Shown one piece after another: positions 1 through 10,872 of a DNA stretch of 64,000 bases (position 1 is the first letter of the stretch; every line of letters starts with the position of its first letter). The stretch comes from Anthoceros angustus (lineage: Eukaryota; Streptophyta; Anthocerotopsida; Anthocerotales; Anthocerotaceae), in the NCBI GenBank assembly GCA_010909165.1, contig MU008178.1, forward strand, positions 961,869 through 1,025,868, written 5' to 3'. Below the pieces are notes generated by a model that worked only from the letters and a program-made list of their open reading frames with translations, had not been told where the DNA came from and searched no databases. The position numbers and the translations under genes were made by a program.

Positions 1-1838
1 CAAACAAGACTGCCAATATTTTAGTATTACGTCAAAATGCATTCAATGATACACCCAATAGCTCTACAAATATTCTTCCAAGCTCTTTTTGTGGATTTCA
101 TAACTCTTCAGTGACACACATCGGACGTTCTTCTAAAGTTGATGGAATGCCCCTTCCTAGTACCATGAGTAGTATTACAAAGAGGAATGGTCTGCTTATT
201 CACAATACAAACTCAAATGGTATTTTTAAGACAAACAATGGTGCTATATTTAATAATGTGGGACTTATGAATAATAGTTGTTGTAACACAAGAGGTCCTT
301 TAACGTTCAATGGCACAAGTATTGATTGTAGCTCTTTGAGTATGATAAACTCAAGTGTAATAGAACTAACTACCAATGCCTCTACTCTAGCCTGTCAGAC
401 CAACTCTAGGAGTGGCACTAACCTTACTTGTCCGTTAATTAATATTCCATGTTCAGGAATTGCTATTCCAAGTCCTATGATTAATGTGCCAAAGAAAAGA
501 AGTAGAAGCGCTCCTTGGACGGTGACAGAGATGCTAACTTTGATAGATGCAAAGAAAGAAGAGAGAGAGAGATGTTATTTGTATAAGGCTTCCGGAGTGA
601 AGCTCCCAGCAGCTGAAAAATGGCGTATTGTAGCTATGCATATGGAATCAAAAGATATGGGAAGGAGTGGAAGCCAGTGTCAGGATAAATGGGAGAATAT
701 GATGAAGGACTACAAAGCAGTAAGAGAGTGGCAATTTGTTGGGCCTTTGGGATCACCTGATGGTGCACCTGGGTCCACAAAGAACTACTTCAAGGAAATG
801 ACTAATAAGGAGAGAAAAGATGCTAGCTTGCCACCTCAAATGGACGAAATAGTTTTTTTCTCACTACATGCTATTCAAAATGAGAAGGAGGAGAAAAGAG
901 AAAGAGCACGTCGTAAAGTTTCAGATCAATATAGAGTCCATGTAAGTGAGCAATGTATAAGTAGTGTTCATCATCAACAATCCTTGAACAGTAATATCAA
1001 AATGAGGGGTGCTGGTGAAACTTTTATCAAGGACAGAGTTGTACATCCTCAATGCTTCTTGAAAGACTACCGAAATGGTGTATCTCATTTCAAAGAACAC
1101 GTTCATAGTGTTGATCATTCCACTACTGTAAGGGAGTGTTTGGGAGCTACACAAGACTCAATCATGAAAGAGAGAGTTCAAGATGGAGATTCACATTGTG
1201 AAAAGGAACATCTAGGGCATGAATTAAATTACAATGGTAAAGACTGTGGAAGCCGTTGTTACAATCTAGCAAGTCAAGAATTTTCTTCAAACTTTATGGA
1301 TGCTTTGGGTGGATATCATAGTCAAAGAACAGAAACTGCTAAGGAGCTTGTAATTCATGATAGGGACCATTTTGTAACTAGAAATGATAATCAGGTATTC
1401 AATAAAGAGAGAGTTTTGAATAATTTTGGAATTTTGAGTAAAGACTCTGAAAATATGATACATCATTGTAAACATGATATAACAAAAGATTATCAAAGGG
1501 AGGATCACTTCGTTAAAGAATTGAGGGATGAATTGCTTATGAATCATAGAACAACATGTCGAGAACAAGACTCAGGGGACATTGGCCCCAATCACAATGC
1601 AGATTCAACATCCCCTACTGTTGATGGAAATATATTGCAACACCATAAAGTAGAAAATAGTATGAGTATTGAGAAACTAGATATAGATCAAGCTCATATA
1701 AATGGAGGTGATTTAGACGAGTTTACAATGGATACAGATTCAGACAATGGTGGGAAAACAAGAAAAAAGAAGAAATCAATGTCTTCCAATGGTAATATAG
1801 TATTAAATGAAGCCCAAATTGGATATCTTTGTGTTTAA
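1..1838 (+). CDS. Trihelix (Myb/SANT-like) transcription factor, 5' end outside window
   Basis: The reading frame is open back to the first bases of the window, so the gene starts upstream; the first in-frame ATG inside is at 147. The product is a probable nuclear DNA-binding regulator. After about 130 residues rich in Asn, Ser and Thr comes a basic stretch (PKKRSRS) and then a trihelix domain (about residues 135-225 counted from position 111). Its conserved aromatic residues are visible in APWTVTEML, AEKWRIVA, QCQDKWENMMKDYK and TKNYFKEM. A second charged helix follows (QNEKEEKRERARRK). The remaining 300 residues are polar and low in complexity and end in a basic KTRKKKKS patch. The spacing of Trp and the GSQCQDKW core fit plant trihelix proteins. 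There is no intron in the visible part. Target genes cannot be inferred. Confidence 0.72.
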   Translation, partial: NKTANILVLRQNAFNDTPNSSTNILPSSFCGFHNSSVTHIGRSSKVDGMPLPSTMSSITKRNGLLIHNTNSNGIFKTNNGAIFNNVGLMNNSCCNTRGPLTFNGTSIDCSSLSMINSSVIELTTNASTLACQTNSRSGTNLTCPLINIPCSGIAIPSPMINVPKKRSRSAPWTVTEMLTLIDAKKEERERCYLYKASGVKLPAAEKWRIVAMHMESKDMGRSGSQCQDKWENMMKDYKAVREWQFVGPLGSPDGAPGSTKNYFKEMTNKERKDASLPPQMDEIVFFSLHAIQNEKEEKRERARRKVSDQYRVHVSEQCISSVHHQQSLNSNIKMRGAGETFIKDRVVHPQCFLKDYRNGVSHFKEHVHSVDHSTTVRECLGATQDSIMKERVQDGDSHCEKEHLGHELNYNGKDCGSRCYNLASQEFSSNFMDALGGYHSQRTETAKELVIHDRDHFVTRNDNQVFNKERVLNNFGILSKDSENMIHHCKHDITKDYQREDHFVKELRDELLMNHRTTCREQDSGDIGPNHNADSTSPTVDGNILQHHKVENSMSIEKLDIDQAHINGGDLDEFTMDTDSDNGGKTRKKKKSMSSNGNIVLNEAQIGYLCV

Positions 1839-2049
1839 AAGTATAAATACATGATGAAATATTTACTCAAAGAGTCTAATTCTATTTGAATCAATATAAA
1901 TTAAGATGTTGGATTTCCTCTTTAAGAGAATCACCAACGATCAGCCCATCTATAAGTAGTACAATATGAATTTGTACAACAAACTGTAATGATGGTTTGC
2001 GATTGTGAATACTATTATAATTTATATAAATTCAGGTGTTGTAGGCGGA

Positions 2050-2316
2050 ATGGCAGATCAGCAAGATGGATCCGGCATCGGGCCTATTGGACTACGCCCT
2101 AGTTTGGAGAGCCCTATAGTCTTAGACGATTTCATGAATGCAATTAATAAAGAGGCGTCTACATTGTCCTTGAAAGAAGTCATTGATTGTTTCATGAAAG
2201 TCGTGGAAAGAAATGGCAAACAACATGAAGCTGATAAGTTTAGAGATACATCAGCACTTGTCCAAGTTCTAGTTGTCTTGGCTGATGCCGTCAAAACCAT
2301 TGCTGAAAGATTGTAG
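2050..2316 (+). CDS. Small unrecognised ORF (88 aa)
   Basis: This short frame starts MADQQDGSG and continues as a mostly helical, charged protein (for example VIDCFMKVVERN and LVVLADAVKTIAERL). I do not recognise the family. The sequence looks protein-like, with amphipathic helices and balanced composition, rather than random AT-rich translation. The bases just before the ATG (ttgtag/gcgga) could be a splice acceptor, so it may be the last exon of the trihelix transcription unit or of a separate gene. It lies about 210 bp after the trihelix stop on the same strand. It could also be a chance ORF. Confidence 0.35.
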   Translation: MADQQDGSGIGPIGLRPSLESPIVLDDFMNAINKEASTLSLKEVIDCFMKVVERNGKQHEADKFRDTSALVQVLVVLADAVKTIAERL

Positions 2317-2894
2317 ACAATAGGGTGTTAAGTTGGTGAATTCAACATTTTTTAGAGTGATTATTTTCTACATGATATTTTTGACATGGATTATCTATTT
2401 AATTATTTTATTTATACCAAAAACATTCTTTCAGAGAAAACGTTTCCCTAACTTCCATATCATAATCAAAGTATTATGATTCATCAAATCGGTTTTAAAG
2501 TGGGTCTAACACAATGAACTATTCACACCAAAAATAGATTATCATGTATAGGTTTATACATATGGAAGATAGATGATAATTGAATACTAGTCCATATATT
2601 ACTAAATTTCATTTTTATTATATTAATTATTGAAATGGTTATTCATAGTACCAAATTTAGATGTGTTTGGTCTCTTTTCACTATGTTTTAAGTGTAGAGG
2701 GATCACCTATCCCAGTTGATTACATAGAGGCTCCTCCTTTCTCTTTGTTTATTATTTATTTATTTTTGAAAAGTAATAAAATTAAAATTATTGATAATAA
2801 TATATTAGCAAGTCCAAAACACTAAGACCTATATCAATAAAAATAAAAAAAATTGAAAAACATTGTATCAAGAGATGTTTGTATCTTGTTCAAG
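2317..2894. other. AT-rich intergenic stretch
   Basis: Very AT-rich DNA with no convincing ORF between the small ORF and the PAQR gene. It ends in A-rich runs (2820-2855) shortly before the PAQR start. I see no RNA gene or repeat array here. Confidence 0.5.
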
Positions 2895-4193
2895 ATGGAT
2901 GATTGGGAGAAAAATTTTGACCTACAACATAATCAAGATGAGAGGTTGCGTACTCGCTCCTTTAGTGAATTGGAAACAAGCGAGGCCCAAGTACCAGAAA
3001 TTGAACCAAATGGATGCATGGAAGATAGTGCCACAATGGGTCAAACATTGTTTAGAACAATTAAAAATAGAAAGTTGTGGAACATAAAATCTGAAGAAAG
3101 AGGGATAGGGGAAAATTCTGGTGTAAGTCTACTCCAAGAATCTGGTGAAACTGGTTGCCGTAAAAAATCAATGTGGAATATGATGAAAAGTGGATATGCT
3201 TTAGTGGACTTTAATGCTCTTCCTGAATATCTAAAAGATAATGAATACATTTTAAAGTACTACAGAGCAGATTGGCCTATTAAGCAAACTCTTTGGAGCA
3301 TCTTTAGCGTCCATAATGAAACTCTGAATATTTGGACACATCTTATCGGATTTCTTTTTTTCCTAGGATTGACTGTGTATACATCATATAAACTTCCTAA
3401 AGTGAAAGAGCTGCCTATAAGTTTTAGAAATCTACTATCTATATCAGATATTATGAATTTCACAAAGGTGCATTTCAAGTTTTCTTTTCCCTACATCTCA
3501 AATTTTCATATTCCTCACATATTGTTAAAATGCTTGTTCACGGGATCACTTTCCAACACTCCAAATGAACAATGTATTTTGAAACCGACCCCGCGATGGC
3601 CAATTTATGTATTTTTAGGAGGGGCTATGCTTTGCCTTTTGACAAGTAGCACCTGTCATTTATTATCCTGTCATTCATGTCGTCTTTCAACTTTACTATG
3701 GAGACTAGACTATGCGGGGATAACTACGATGATTGCTACTTCATATTTTCCTCCTGTATATTATACTTTTTTATGTAAACCATTTTGGAGATACTTCTAT
3801 CTCATAGCAGTCACTATAATAGGAATGGTGACTGTTTCAATTTCTCTTATCCCAGCTTTTCAAACAAGAAGTTTTCGAAAAATTCGAGCGTTACTATTTT
3901 TTGGAATGGGTATATTTGGAGTCATCCCAGGAGCTCATAAACTTGTGACATTCTGGAATGATCCCATGTGCTTGGATACACTTGCTCAGGAGCTTATTAT
4001 GGGTTGTTACTACATCTTAGGCACGGTGTTTTATGCCGCTAGAATTCCCGAGAGATGGAAGCCGGGGTTGTTTGATATAGCTGGCCACAGTCATCAGATA
4101 TTTCATGTGCTGGTCATTGCCGGGGCATATACTCACTACAAATCGGGTTTGATATACCTAGCGTGGCGTGATTCGAACGGCTGTGAATCGTAG
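2895..4193 (+). CDS. PAQR / heptahelical transmembrane protein (adiponectin-receptor-like, HHP family)
   Basis: This seven-transmembrane protein of about 432 aa belongs to the PAQR family, which in plants is the HHP group linked to sugar, osmotic and hormone responses. The cytosolic N-terminus (about 150 aa) is followed by the family entry motif (DNEYILKYYRADWP, then SVHNETLNIWTHLIGF). Next comes the SxxxH-type motif in TSSTCHLLSCHS and LDYAGITTMIATSY, and near the C-terminus YAARIPERWKPG and HSHQIFHVLV, which carry the conserved zinc-binding histidines. I chose the ATG at 2895 (MDDWEKNF); a longer frame upstream lacks an ATG. The loop between TM1 and TM2 is long, as in plant HHPs. The whole gene is one uninterrupted exon, which is unusual beside the intron-rich genes further along and could mean a retrocopy. 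No frameshift or stop is seen, so it may be functional. Confidence 0.88.
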   Translation: MDDWEKNFDLQHNQDERLRTRSFSELETSEAQVPEIEPNGCMEDSATMGQTLFRTIKNRKLWNIKSEERGIGENSGVSLLQESGETGCRKKSMWNMMKSGYALVDFNALPEYLKDNEYILKYYRADWPIKQTLWSIFSVHNETLNIWTHLIGFLFFLGLTVYTSYKLPKVKELPISFRNLLSISDIMNFTKVHFKFSFPYISNFHIPHILLKCLFTGSLSNTPNEQCILKPTPRWPIYVFLGGAMLCLLTSSTCHLLSCHSCRLSTLLWRLDYAGITTMIATSYFPPVYYTFLCKPFWRYFYLIAVTIIGMVTVSISLIPAFQTRSFRKIRALLFFGMGIFGVIPGAHKLVTFWNDPMCLDTLAQELIMGCYYILGTVFYAARIPERWKPGLFDIAGHSHQIFHVLVIAGAYTHYKSGLIYLAWRDSNGCES

Positions 4194-5950
4194 TATCACA
4201 GAAGATACAGAATCCTCCATCTCCATAACAAGCGTGGATCGGTGCTAAGTATCTACCACCGTCCAATTTTTGATCCAACGAGTACAGAAATAATCGTTTT
4301 AGAATCTGGCTCAAATTCTGGATCCGGGATCTGCGATTTGCAAGATATCCTTTTGAGAGCGAAGTCGGGTCTGAGGACCGTCTTACAAAAAGAACAGTGA
4401 GACCCACGATTGCTATCCTGAGAATCTTGCAGGATGAGCTGAGTACTGTTGCTATGCTAGGCCAAAATGTCTGAGCGAGAAAGCAGAGGACAAGAATCCA
4501 AAAAGATTACCTTGGAAGCTGTTGCACATTTGCCTAATGCTGCTGCACGATATGACTTGAGGGAACGTATGACGAGAAGCCTGGGGGAAGTCATGGAGGA
4601 CGAGAATCCAACTACATTACCTCGGAGGTTGTACGACGAGAAGCCTAAGGAAGCCGCTGACCATGATGATCAATTAGATACTCCTCAATAACCATACCCG
4701 GCACCTTCAATGGGCAGTAGTCGTCCATGCCGAGGAAACTGTTGGTGCATCCCCATTCATCCTGAAGGGGGCTTCCCGGAGCTGCAATCTGGACGATGGA
4801 GGCACATGTGACTCATGAGCAGGCAGGGAGAGGAGGCTCTAGGTTGCGGGAGACGGAGGGGGAGTAGCCTGTCGTGTTCCCGTCGCTATAATCATGGGTA
4901 GCAAGCGATGCTCCTTAACAAATGAAGCTTGGGCATTTGCGAGCAGACATAAGACTGTTGCTGAAAGTGCAAGCCCAGCGGTTGAAGCAAGAGGGCATAA
5001 TTGCGTGACAGTGGGAGGTAGCCGTAAGCTATGTGTAGGTTCCGGGACTCGTCGGATCTGAGAGGATCATAATGACCTAATCTGAGAGCCACCGCAGCAG
5101 CTCCTCGCGCCCTGAAAGCATGCATACCTGCGCAGCTTCACAACTTAGTACTCCCGCTCCGACTGCTTCATCGTCCAGAGCGCCCGCCGATTTTGGGATC
5201 AGACGGCGAGCCTTGGCTTCCTGCTCAGCTTCCTCCTCTTAAACTTCTTAAAACTCCAAGAAGTAGATGCGGCCTCAACTGTAACTGTGCCTGGTCTAGC
5301 CCTGCTCTGCCACGCAACAGAGAGATCCTTCAAAATAGAACCCCTCCTCCTTCACTGCACTCCGTCATGGTTCTAAAAGGAATTGCGACAACATCCTTCC
5401 TGTTCATAAAAACACCTTGGAGTCTTTCGCATTTGCGGAACTAGCTGACCTTGCTACAATATCCTTCGGTCCAGAATTGCCACCCACCACGCTCACGGGG
5501 GGTGTGGTGTTTGCAATGGGATAGAAGCAAAATGGGTATATGCTACTCGGCGCGCCGGTGGGGATGTGTTGTTTGCGATGGGAAGCAAGGTGGCTCATAC
5601 ATCAATTATACCTATCTTACAATTATAATAATGAGAGTTTATTTTTTAATAATGAGAATTATTTTATTTAAATAAGAGTTTAAAATAGATAAACCTTTAG
5701 AAAATCTCATAAAATTGGAATGATATAGAGAAATTAGTATGGCCCTACACAAAAATGACAGACACACATCGAGAAATCGTCCAAATTTTTAAAAGTCCAC
5801 TCGTGAAAGAGTGACATCGAGACATAAGTCCATTGGAACTCACAAACAAGTGTTGATTACTACCCTTAGGATGAGGTACCCACGAGGCTGTTTGATGGCC
5901 TACTAGGCCACCTAGTGGTACAACGCCATTAGGGGCCGCCACGTGTAAAA
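4194..5950. other. Intergenic DNA without recognisable gene
   Basis: Several short ORFs occur (for example 4467-4691) but none shows a known motif or protein-like conservation. Base composition rises from AT-rich at the left to near balanced, then falls again at 5600-5720. I see no RNA gene or array. Confidence 0.45.
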
Positions 5951-5954
5951 AGGC

Positions 5955-6346
5955 ATTACGATTGGAACCGGCCATCCGTGAATGCAATCAGCGCTCAACA
6001 GACCGAAGAGGAGCCTTGCTATGGATGCATAGCCAGCTGCCATGAAGAAGACTGACAGCCCGTTTTCTCCCCGTTTACAATACCTAATCGAGTAATATGA
6101 TGTAGATCGTATCCATATCCCGTAAATGCCTGATTAATATGTAAGATAAATAGTAGAAATACAGTTATAGATTAGGATACGTTCTGGAAATCGTGCGAGA
6201 ATGCTGTTAGAATAGTTCCGTATGGATCTTGGAACAAGACCGCGACCACATGGCCTGTATAAGAGTGATTACGAAGAGAAAGCGAACAACTATGTCCAGA
6301 AGTTGCGCGCGAGGGTTGCACCTGGATCATAAGATGACTGCATGAC
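5955..6346 (+). repeat. 5' LTR
   Basis: It matches the 3' LTR over its first about 65 bp (gaaccggccatccgtg..., to tatggatgca at about 6029) and again from about 6207 to the end. The middle (about 6030-6205) has no counterpart in the 3' LTR. A TATA-like tgtataagag lies at about 6256. The end is placed by the primer-binding site that begins at 6350. Confidence 0.7.
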
Positions 6347-6349
6347 ATT

Positions 6350-6361
6350 TGGTATCAGAGC
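6350..6361 (+). other. Primer-binding site for initiator tRNA-Met
   Basis: The sequence tggtatcagagc is the standard plant LTR-retroelement primer-binding site, complementary to the 3' end of initiator tRNA-Met. It sits three bases after the LTR end (catgaca). Confidence 0.85.
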
Positions 6362-6929
6362 GTGAGAATCCTACACAGACCAATGGGAGAAGGGCTGAAT
6401 GCAAGGAACTTCTTACAAGCAATGAACCAATAGACATGAGCAATTAGCTCTCCCAAGACGGAGTGGAGAGGGAGATCACCAGCAGCAGTAGCAGCCATGA
6501 AGGCATGCAGCTGGTGGAGGGGATTGGTAATCGACTGCGCCAGAGGGCCCATAAACCTCCAGCAGGCACATCCCGAGGCCGGCCTACAAACCTGCAAGTT
6601 CGTGGGCAGGCACCCGCAGAGGCAAGTGTTGAGCCAGGCGTCGGAAGAAGGTCGCCGACCGCATCAATGTAGAGACCCGTGAGCTCTCAGAATAGGAGCT
6701 GGAATGCCAAGGGCCACTCACAGGCGCAGATGAATTGACCCTAGTCCACTATTCTAGTGAACCAGTCACCTGAGGATACTGATTCACTAGAATTTGCGAG
6801 GACGACCTCGCAAACGGCCGGCGAATTCCGACGCGACTCCTGCATCATAATGCACAGCTACCGGTTAGAATCATGCAACAAGTAACAACGACATAGCGCA
6901 AGACATAGGTAAGAGAATTGCAGATCTGG

Positions 6930-8115
6930 AGCGAGTGCTAGACATCAATTTGGAGACCATCACTGGACAAGCACACAAGCTGGGAGGAGTGGAGGCAAGC
7001 TAGAAGGAACTTGATTCTTTGTGCCGTGACAACCAGAGGAAGCTGGAATAGCAACTTGCCGGAGTACTCCAGCTCTTGGAACAATCCACACCTAGCCAAT
7101 CCGATTCAGAACCGGACAGGATGGCCGCCAACTGTAGCAACTCCAAACCAGCCATCAGTTCCGGATCAACCTAGGTCCACACCAAGATCAAAATGGAAGG
7201 ACGATGAGGAGGGGAGAGCCTCACCTGTGCAGCCCAATTCATCGGGAAGGAGTTGAGAAGAAGATTCGCTAAAGAAATTGATTGTCGAGTTGCTTCTAGA
7301 GGAAAAGGACAACAAGGACATCCGAGCATCAGCGAGTTGCCTCCAACTCATGAGATACGAGAATTGGGAGCAGCACAAAGCAAAGATGGACTCTGATTTG
7401 GTTGAAGCAAAAGAGCAACACTTTAAACCTTATCCTCAGCTGGACCAATCGTTGCATCGGAAGATCAAAACTACTACCTTCGACGGGGTTGCCAAAGATT
7501 TGCAAGGAGTATATGATTGGTTAGACAAGATGGAGAAATACCTGATGGCGAGTAAGAAGGATGACCAACAGAGAAGTCAATTTTGCGTATGTCGTTGGAA
7601 GGCTACGCATATCGCTGGTGGAAGCAGAGGGAACAGCAAGTAGATCTGGGCATGGAGACTACTATCTACACAGGCGGTTTTCAGTGTTCTTGAGCAATTC
7701 CTCCACTGAATCTGTGAGACTTGTATCAACAATTCAGAAAGATTTACCAATAGGGCTCCATTCAAGAATATTGCGACACGTATTTACAGCTCACCCTAGA
7801 TCTACCCCGGCCGGATGAAAAACAAAAGGTGGAGAAATTCATTGACGTTTCGAGATGAGAGTCGATGTCAACCAAACGAATCCAACCAGACTTGTTGATG
7901 CAATGAGGGCCGCCATGAACTATGGCCGGAACAAATATAAACATCTCCGGTCAAGTAGTTCCTCGAAGCAGAAATGAGGAAAAACAGCATATGAAGTAGG
8001 TAAGAAACCTACTTTTAGGATTCTGTCTGATGGTGAAAAAGAGGAGTATAAGAATGTTAGAAAGTGCTTCACTTGTGCTGCCCAGGATCATGGGTCCAGA
8101 AACTGCCCCCATAGA
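6930..8115 (+). pseudogene. gag remnant with CCHC zinc knuckle
   Basis: Broken reading frames give Gag-like helical sequence (for example 7278-7643, with FDGVAKDLQGVYDWLDKMEKYLMA, typical of the gypsy capsid region). A zinc knuckle at about 8066-8110 reads KCFTCAAQDHGSRNCP, which has the C-x2-C-x4-H-x4-C pattern. Stops and frame changes separate the capsid part from the knuckle. In an intact element this would form the virus-like particle and bind the RNA. Confidence 0.65.
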
Positions 8116-8266
8116 AAGGACTTCATTGCATGGTTGAAGGAGACCGACAACACCACCCAGCCTAGGAACAACTCCATCTTATCTGCACCCCGCAGCAATC
8201 ATTCAGTCACTATTGAAGAGGTAGGACCTGCTAGTAAAACTCCAACAACCCAGTAATGGTTATTGC

Positions 8267-9170
8267 TTGGTGGTAGCTTGTAGCAAAAATCATGTCCCCA
8301 TCAAGTTCAAGGTGTTGCTGGTAGAAGAACAGGCCACGGCCCTGCTTGATTCAAGAGTGAGTCATCACTACATCTCCGAATCAGCAGCAACATGGGCAAG
8401 CTTACTCATCCAAGACTCTGGTCAGACTTCTACCGTTATCACAACATTAGGTCAGAAGGACACCAGTGTAGAGAAGTGGGCTGAAGCAATGATTACCTTC
8501 CCTGGAGGGTTTACATAACAGTTGAGGCTGATCGTAATCCCAAGTCTGGCCCATGATGTGATAGTAGGTAAACCTTGGCTAGCATCTCATTCTCAACAAC
8601 TAGAAATAGATTGGTTTAGAAATGTGGTCGACCTGCATGTCAACAATCAGAAATATGTGTTAGAGGGGGAAACTTACCTCCCAGACAAGCAATTGTTTGT
8701 AGTATCTTCTCTACATAAAGCCGTTGCGAGAGGCAGTTTCCTGTATGTAGCAAAGTTGAAGAAAGTGACTCCCCTAGAAGGCACTGCGAAATCTCGAGCT
8801 CAAACCCAACGGCAGGCAGAGAAGCTACTGCCACAGGTGATGAAGCAGCTGCTGGCAGAATTCGAAGACTTGTTTGCAAATCCTACAAAGCTTCCACCCA
8901 GGAGGGCTGTGGATCACAATACAGAGCTTCTCCCGGGTCACAAACTTGTCAACCAACAACCATACAGGACATCAGTGATAGAGAACGAAGAGATCAAAAG
9001 GCAAGTAGATGCATTTCTAGACCAAGGCTTTGTTAGACCTTCCATCTCATCTTTTAGAGCACCAGTTTTGTTGGTGGCCAAACCAAATGGAAATTGACGC
9101 CTCTGTATTGATTACAAGGGACTGAACTGGGCCATGATCCGGAATTGCCCCATATTGATGAGATATTGGA
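8267..9170 (+). pseudogene. Retropepsin and N-terminal reverse transcriptase remnant
   Basis: The protease part holds ALLDSRVSHHYIS where active elements have the catalytic D-S/T-G (here DSR), so the enzyme would be inactive. After a stop at 8518 the frame continues with a gypsy linker (PSLAHDVIVGKPWL) and the start of RT (PPRRAVDHNTELLPG, then PYRTS and FRAPVLLVAKPNG), followed by a TGA and RLCIDYKGLN. The RT fingers-palm motifs, including YxDD, are missing because the patchwork DNA begins at about 9200. Confidence 0.75.
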
Positions 9171-9199
9171 TTAGCCACGTGGATCAAAGTAGTTCACAG

Positions 9200-10255
9200 T
9201 TGCTTGCGAAGGTTAAAGCATTCATAGAGTAAGATTGCCTGGCCCCCCACGAATGCCCTAAAGCAGTCAGCAAGCAAGGACTTCCAGCTTGATGAAATAT
9301 TGGATTAGCCACGTGGATCAAAGTAGTTCCTCGAGAATTTGAATACTAGGCAACGACGTGGTCGAGTATCTCGTTGATTTTGACTTTGAGATGAAGTAGG
9401 TAAACCTTGGCTAGCATCTCAAGTGAAGACAATCGAGCATTCCACGATGAAATAGCCAAGCAAGCTTTTGAGTTGCTAAAGGTTTGGCGTCACTACCTCC
9501 TTGGCCAGCGATTTGTGGTACACACGATCACCACTCCCTCCAAAGATTTTTGGATTCAAACCTAAGACATGGGTTAGTTTTACCATGCGCACCATTTGAG
9601 CCATGGGTTGGTTTTGAATAAACACTCATGATAAGGAAATGTTAGTGATCATCCATGCCCTAAAGCAAGGACTTCGACTTGATGAAATAGCCAAGCAAGC
9701 TTTTGAGTTGCTAAAGGTTTGGCGTCACTACCTCCTTGGCCAGCGATTTGTGGTACACACGATCACCACTCCCTCCAAAGATTTTTGGATTCAAACCTAA
9801 GACATGGGTTAAAGCATTCATAGAGTAAGATTGCCCGCCCACGAATGCCCTAAAGGTTTGGCGTCACTACCTCCTTGGCCAGCGATTTGTGGTACACACG
9901 ATCACCACTCCCTCCAAAGATTTTTGGATTCAAACCTAAGACATGGGTTAGAAGTTGCCAGACTTGTTTGCAAATCCTACAAAGCTTCCACCGGGAGGCA
10001 TGGATCACAATCTGAGCTTCTCCGGTCAAGTAGTTCCTCAAGCAAGCTTTTGAGTTGCTAAAGCGGACTGACGGTGGCCCGGTGCTCATGATGGCTAACC
10101 CCAAGGGCACCCTACTCTGATCCGCGGATGGAGTTCAAATGAACTCACGTCTAGATGTAACTACTACTGGGGAGGAAGATTTTTGGATTCAAACCTAAGA
10201 CATGGGTTAGTTTTACCATGCGCACCATTTGAGCCATGGGTTGGTTTTTGAATAA
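9200..10255 (+). repeat. Patchwork of short copied segments inside the retroelement
   Basis: This kilobase is built from repeated pieces of the same element. A piece running from atgccctaaag through the RNase H gtttggcgtcactacc segment to ccctcc appears at about 9479, 9716 and 9853; the intact source is at about 10480-10540. A second piece (aaagatttttggattcaaac...) follows each copy. Other fragments match 7951-7970, 8566-8590, 8867-8935, 10567-10630, 10693-10725 and 11013-11035. Neighbouring pieces overlap by a few bases at each join. The copies carry one-base deletions relative to their sources. It holds no coding potential. Confidence 0.8.
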
Positions 10256-10329
10256 ACACTCATGATCACCATGGGCTCGTTCTTGGATCCGAACCTTTTT
10301 TTGTTTAGCGAATTCAGAGACTTTATATA

Positions 10330-10872
10330 CATTTCAAAGTATATGATGCTTCAGACTTTGCCCTCGGAGCTATCCTTTCACGGCAGGGCAAGGTCATTGC
10401 TTATGATTCACAAAAATTGCAAGCTGCTCAAGTCAACTACGCTGTGCATGATAAGGAAATGTTAGTGATCATCCATGCCCTAAAGGTTTGGCGTCACTAC
10501 CTCCTTGGCCAGCGATTTGTGGTACACACTGATCACCACTCCCTCCAGCATTTTTTTCCTCAGTAGAATTTGAATACTAGGCAACGTACGTGGTCAGAGT
10601 ATCTCGTTGATTTTGACTTTGAGATGAAGTACCTTGTGGGATCTTCCAATTCTTTCGCGGACGCCCTAAGCAGGAGGGCTCAGACTCTCATGACATCTCA
10701 AGTGAAGACAATCAGAGCATTCCACGTAGCAGTCCCGGATGTCCCCCACCAATACCAAATTTACCAGCAATTAGTCCACGATGCAACTGAAGGAATACCA
10801 ACAACTTTGATGCAGACTTACCAGCTCAAGGAGGCATGTGTGTACAAGAAGGGCAAACTAGTGATTCCATAG
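10330..10872 (+). pseudogene. RNase H domain remnant of pol
   Basis: Read across one or two frame changes, this gives the gypsy RNase H pattern: YDASDFALGAIL and a keep-alive motif AVHDKEMLVIIHALKVWRHY, then HTDHHSLQHFF and WSEYLVDFDFEMKYL. It ends in the domain-boundary motif NSFADALSRR. A stop lies at 10564 (CAG TAG) after HFFPQ. It would remove RNA from the RNA-DNA hybrid in a live element. Confidence 0.8.
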
